The notes under the pieces are model-generated. The model had not been told where the DNA came from. It ran no database searches and saw only the letters and a list, made by a program, of their open reading frames with translations. From contig WBXJ01000148.1 in assembly GCA_008933045.1 (NCBI GenBank), positions 1 to 7,483 of the forward strand: 7,483 bases of DNA, given 5' to 3'. The position numbers and the translations under genes are program-made. Shown piece by piece: positions 5,980 through 7,483 of this stretch (the first letter of the stretch is position 1; every line of letters starts with the position of its first letter). This stretch comes from Verrucomicrobiota bacterium. Lineage in GTDB: Bacteria; Verrucomicrobiota; Verrucomicrobiia; Limisphaerales; SXQI01.

Positions 5980-7374
5980 ATGAAAGCGCCCCCCCTCCAT
6001 TTGCTCCGAACGTTTCGCTTCGGATTCATTATCGGATTTGGCGTCCTCGCTTGTGGATTTCTCTCAACAAGAATCTTCGCTGACACGGCAATATTTCGCA
6101 ACGGAGACGTCCTCACAGGCGCGCTCCAAACGATCGAGAACGGAAAGGACGTGGTGTGGAAGCATCCGGACGCGATCGACGCCATCACTCTCGAGATGAA
6201 AGCCATCACCGAGATTCAATTGCCAACACGTCGCCGCAATGAAATCACTGGTGGAACCCCTGCACGATTCGAACTTCGCGGCGGTGAGTCATTCGATGCA
6301 AACCTGATTTCGATGGATACCAACAAGGTTGCTGTTCTCTCACCCCACGCAGGTGCATTCGAATTTCCAGTCAGTTCGCTGCTCTCGCTGATTCCATCGC
6401 CGCAACGAAGAGCTGTTTTGTTTGAGGGACCCGAAAGTGCTGCAGGTTGGACTATGGGCAAGGTTCAAAACGCGGGTGTGGGTGAGGCGGGGGAGTGGAA
6501 ATTCCACGATGGAGCGTTTTACGCCACTCAATCAGCTTCGGTTGCACGTGATGTCAATTTACCCAGTCGGGCCGCGATCCATTTTGACCTTCAATGGAAG
6601 GGTTATTTTCACCTCGCAGTCGCTTTAGCCACGGACTACTTGCAACCTGTGAACCTTGCAAATAAAGAGACAGAGCCAGATTTTGGCGGGTTTTATAGTC
6701 TTCAAATCAATAACTTTTCAGCCAACTTATTGCCCGTCAAAAAAAATGAACCGCTCCGGTTTCTAGGTCAAGTTGCCTTGCCGAATTTTGGACAAAGAAA
6801 CTCGGCGCATGTCGATATTCGCGTGAATCGCGAAAAGAAACTCGTGGCGTTGCTCCTCGATGGAGTGGTGATCAAACAATGGATCGATACGGAGGCGTTT
6901 TCAGGAACCGGAGGCGGTATACGATTCGTCCACCAAGGGCAAGGCGTCGTCAGGTTGAGCGGACTGAAGGTCACGGAATGGGACGGGCAGTTCGAGGAAC
7001 TCATCACGAACAGCCTCACTCTGAAACAGGATGCTGCCAAGTTGCGGAATGGCGACCGCATGACAGGGCTTATTGATGGAGTAAAGGATGGCAAGCTTGC
7101 CTTGATCACGAAGGGAACCCGCATAGAAGTTCCACTCGCTCGAGTGCTTCAGATCGAAATGGCTCGAACGAACCTCGCTTCGGCCTCATTGAAGGATGGC
7201 GAAGTGCGTGCTTATTTTGAGCAAGGGGGACATCTACGATTATCGGTGGAGAAACTGGACACCAATGGTTTGACGGCCCGAAGCACCGCTTTGGGGCTGC
7301 TTCATTTCCAGCCAAGCTCCTTCAACCGACTGCGATGGGCGGAGTCGGAAGCAGGCTCGACCCCACAGAACTAA
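5980..7374 (+). CDS. Exported LamG/DUF1080-like protein with four flanking NGD-type repeats (paralog B)
   Basis: This is a diverged tandem duplicate of the preceding gene, also 464 residues. It has a signal peptide with basic R10 and R13, hydrophobic 14-29 and likely cleavage after I-F-A34. Repeats lie at about 36-81 (FRNGDVLTGAL) and 96-138 (LRGGESFDANL), the sandwich at about 146-334 (VLFEGPESAAGWTMGK, WKFHDGAFYA, IHFDLQWKGYF, LLLDGVVIKQW, VRLSGLKVTEWDG), and further repeats at 353-395 (LRNGDRMTGLI) and 408-452 (FEQGGHLRLSV). The best-kept stretches shared with paralog A are NLISMD, LFEGP-x4-GWT-x-GK, the G-GAF turn, and DR-TG-I-GV-DGK; elsewhere identity is low, so the duplication is old. 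Start and stop codons abut (TAAATG), implying translation by re-initiation. Cys25 (VLAC) is a poor lipobox, so a soluble or surface protein is preferred over a lipoprotein. Function unknown. Confidence 0.8.
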   Translation: MKAPPLHLLRTFRFGFIIGFGVLACGFLSTRIFADTAIFRNGDVLTGALQTIENGKDVVWKHPDAIDAITLEMKAITEIQLPTRRRNEITGGTPARFELRGGESFDANLISMDTNKVAVLSPHAGAFEFPVSSLLSLIPSPQRRAVLFEGPESAAGWTMGKVQNAGVGEAGEWKFHDGAFYATQSASVARDVNLPSRAAIHFDLQWKGYFHLAVALATDYLQPVNLANKETEPDFGGFYSLQINNFSANLLPVKKNEPLRFLGQVALPNFGQRNSAHVDIRVNREKKLVALLLDGVVIKQWIDTEAFSGTGGGIRFVHQGQGVVRLSGLKVTEWDGQFEELITNSLTLKQDAAKLRNGDRMTGLIDGVKDGKLALITKGTRIEVPLARVLQIEMARTNLASASLKDGEVRAYFEQGGHLRLSVEKLDTNGLTARSTALGLLHFQPSSFNRLRWAESEAGSTPQN

Positions 7375-7390
7375 GCCCATCTCTGACCCT

Positions 7391-7420
7391 AAGCTCTTGT
7401 CGAAAGAGTTTTGTCTTTTT
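7391..7420 (+). terminator. Putative intrinsic terminator of the exported-protein operon
   Basis: Seventeen bases after the last stop, AAGCTCTT (7391-7398) pairs with AAGAGTTT (7404-7411). This gives an 8-bp stem with one G-U pair and a GTCGA loop, followed by the T-rich TGTCTTTTT to 7420. The stem is AT-rich and so rather weak, but position and layout fit a Rho-independent terminator. The first three bases of the U-tract form the stem base. Confidence 0.55.
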
Positions 7421-7451
7421 GCATGGAGCTTTTTTGACGTAATGTGAGTTT

Positions 7452-7483
7452 ATGGAGCATCCACCAGAACCGCCTCGCCCCAA
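7452..7483 (+). CDS. Possible start of a next gene, cut by the window edge
   Basis: An ATG at 7452 opens a frame that runs to the window end and encodes MEHPPEPPRP. It lies 32 bp after the candidate terminator. There is only a poorly placed GAG (7446-7448) as ribosome binding site. Ten codons are too few to recognise a family, and the frame could be chance. Confidence 0.3.
   Translation, partial: MEHPPEPPRP

Noticed and set aside
6040..6060. Lipobox in paralog B (VLAC, Cys25)
   Set aside because: Weak match, placed within the hydrophobic core, with a better type I cleavage site after residue 34.

Overview
The window is a compact, mid-GC bacterial chromosome segment with almost no non-coding DNA. 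Four features suggest a member of the PVC group, most likely Verrucomicrobiota: a riboflavin gene pair whose lumazine synthase carries a GVLMFEN variant motif, a NusG paralog, an exported half-size protein of the squalene-cyclase/prenyltransferase-repeat family, and exported DUF1080-like/LamG-like proteins. This placement is inferred from protein style; there is no rRNA or other marker in the window.

The left part (1-1009, + strand) holds the 3' end of a GTP cyclohydrolase II gene (ribA or the C-terminal half of ribBA), then ribH. Together they supply the first committed and penultimate steps of riboflavin synthesis. The middle part (1015-3332, - strand) is a tight three-gene transcription unit read right to left: purC (SAICAR synthetase), a XerD-like tyrosine recombinase and a NusG-family antitermination paralog. 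Gaps are 6 and 2 bp and the last two genes have no visible ribosome binding site, so translation is probably coupled. This unit converges on ribH with only 5 bp between the stop codons.

A divergent intergenic region (3333-3569) contains a perfect 6-2-6 palindrome inside a weak promoter-like pair, an 11-bp-period direct repeat, and short nested ORFs leading into purC.

The right part (3570-7374, + strand) is a second three-gene operon in which every product has an export signal: an alpha/alpha-toroid (terpenoid-cyclase-like) repeat protein without a squalene-hopene cyclase DxDD motif, then two tandem paralogs of exactly 464 codons each. The genes overlap by 11 nt and then abut with no gap. Each paralog has two small repeats built on an 'NGD-x-x-x-G' turn, a central DUF1080/LamG-like beta-sandwich, and two more such repeats. 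I cannot assign a function. This exported module is the best candidate for an undescribed system here. A plausible intrinsic terminator follows at 7391-7420, and another gene may begin at 7452.
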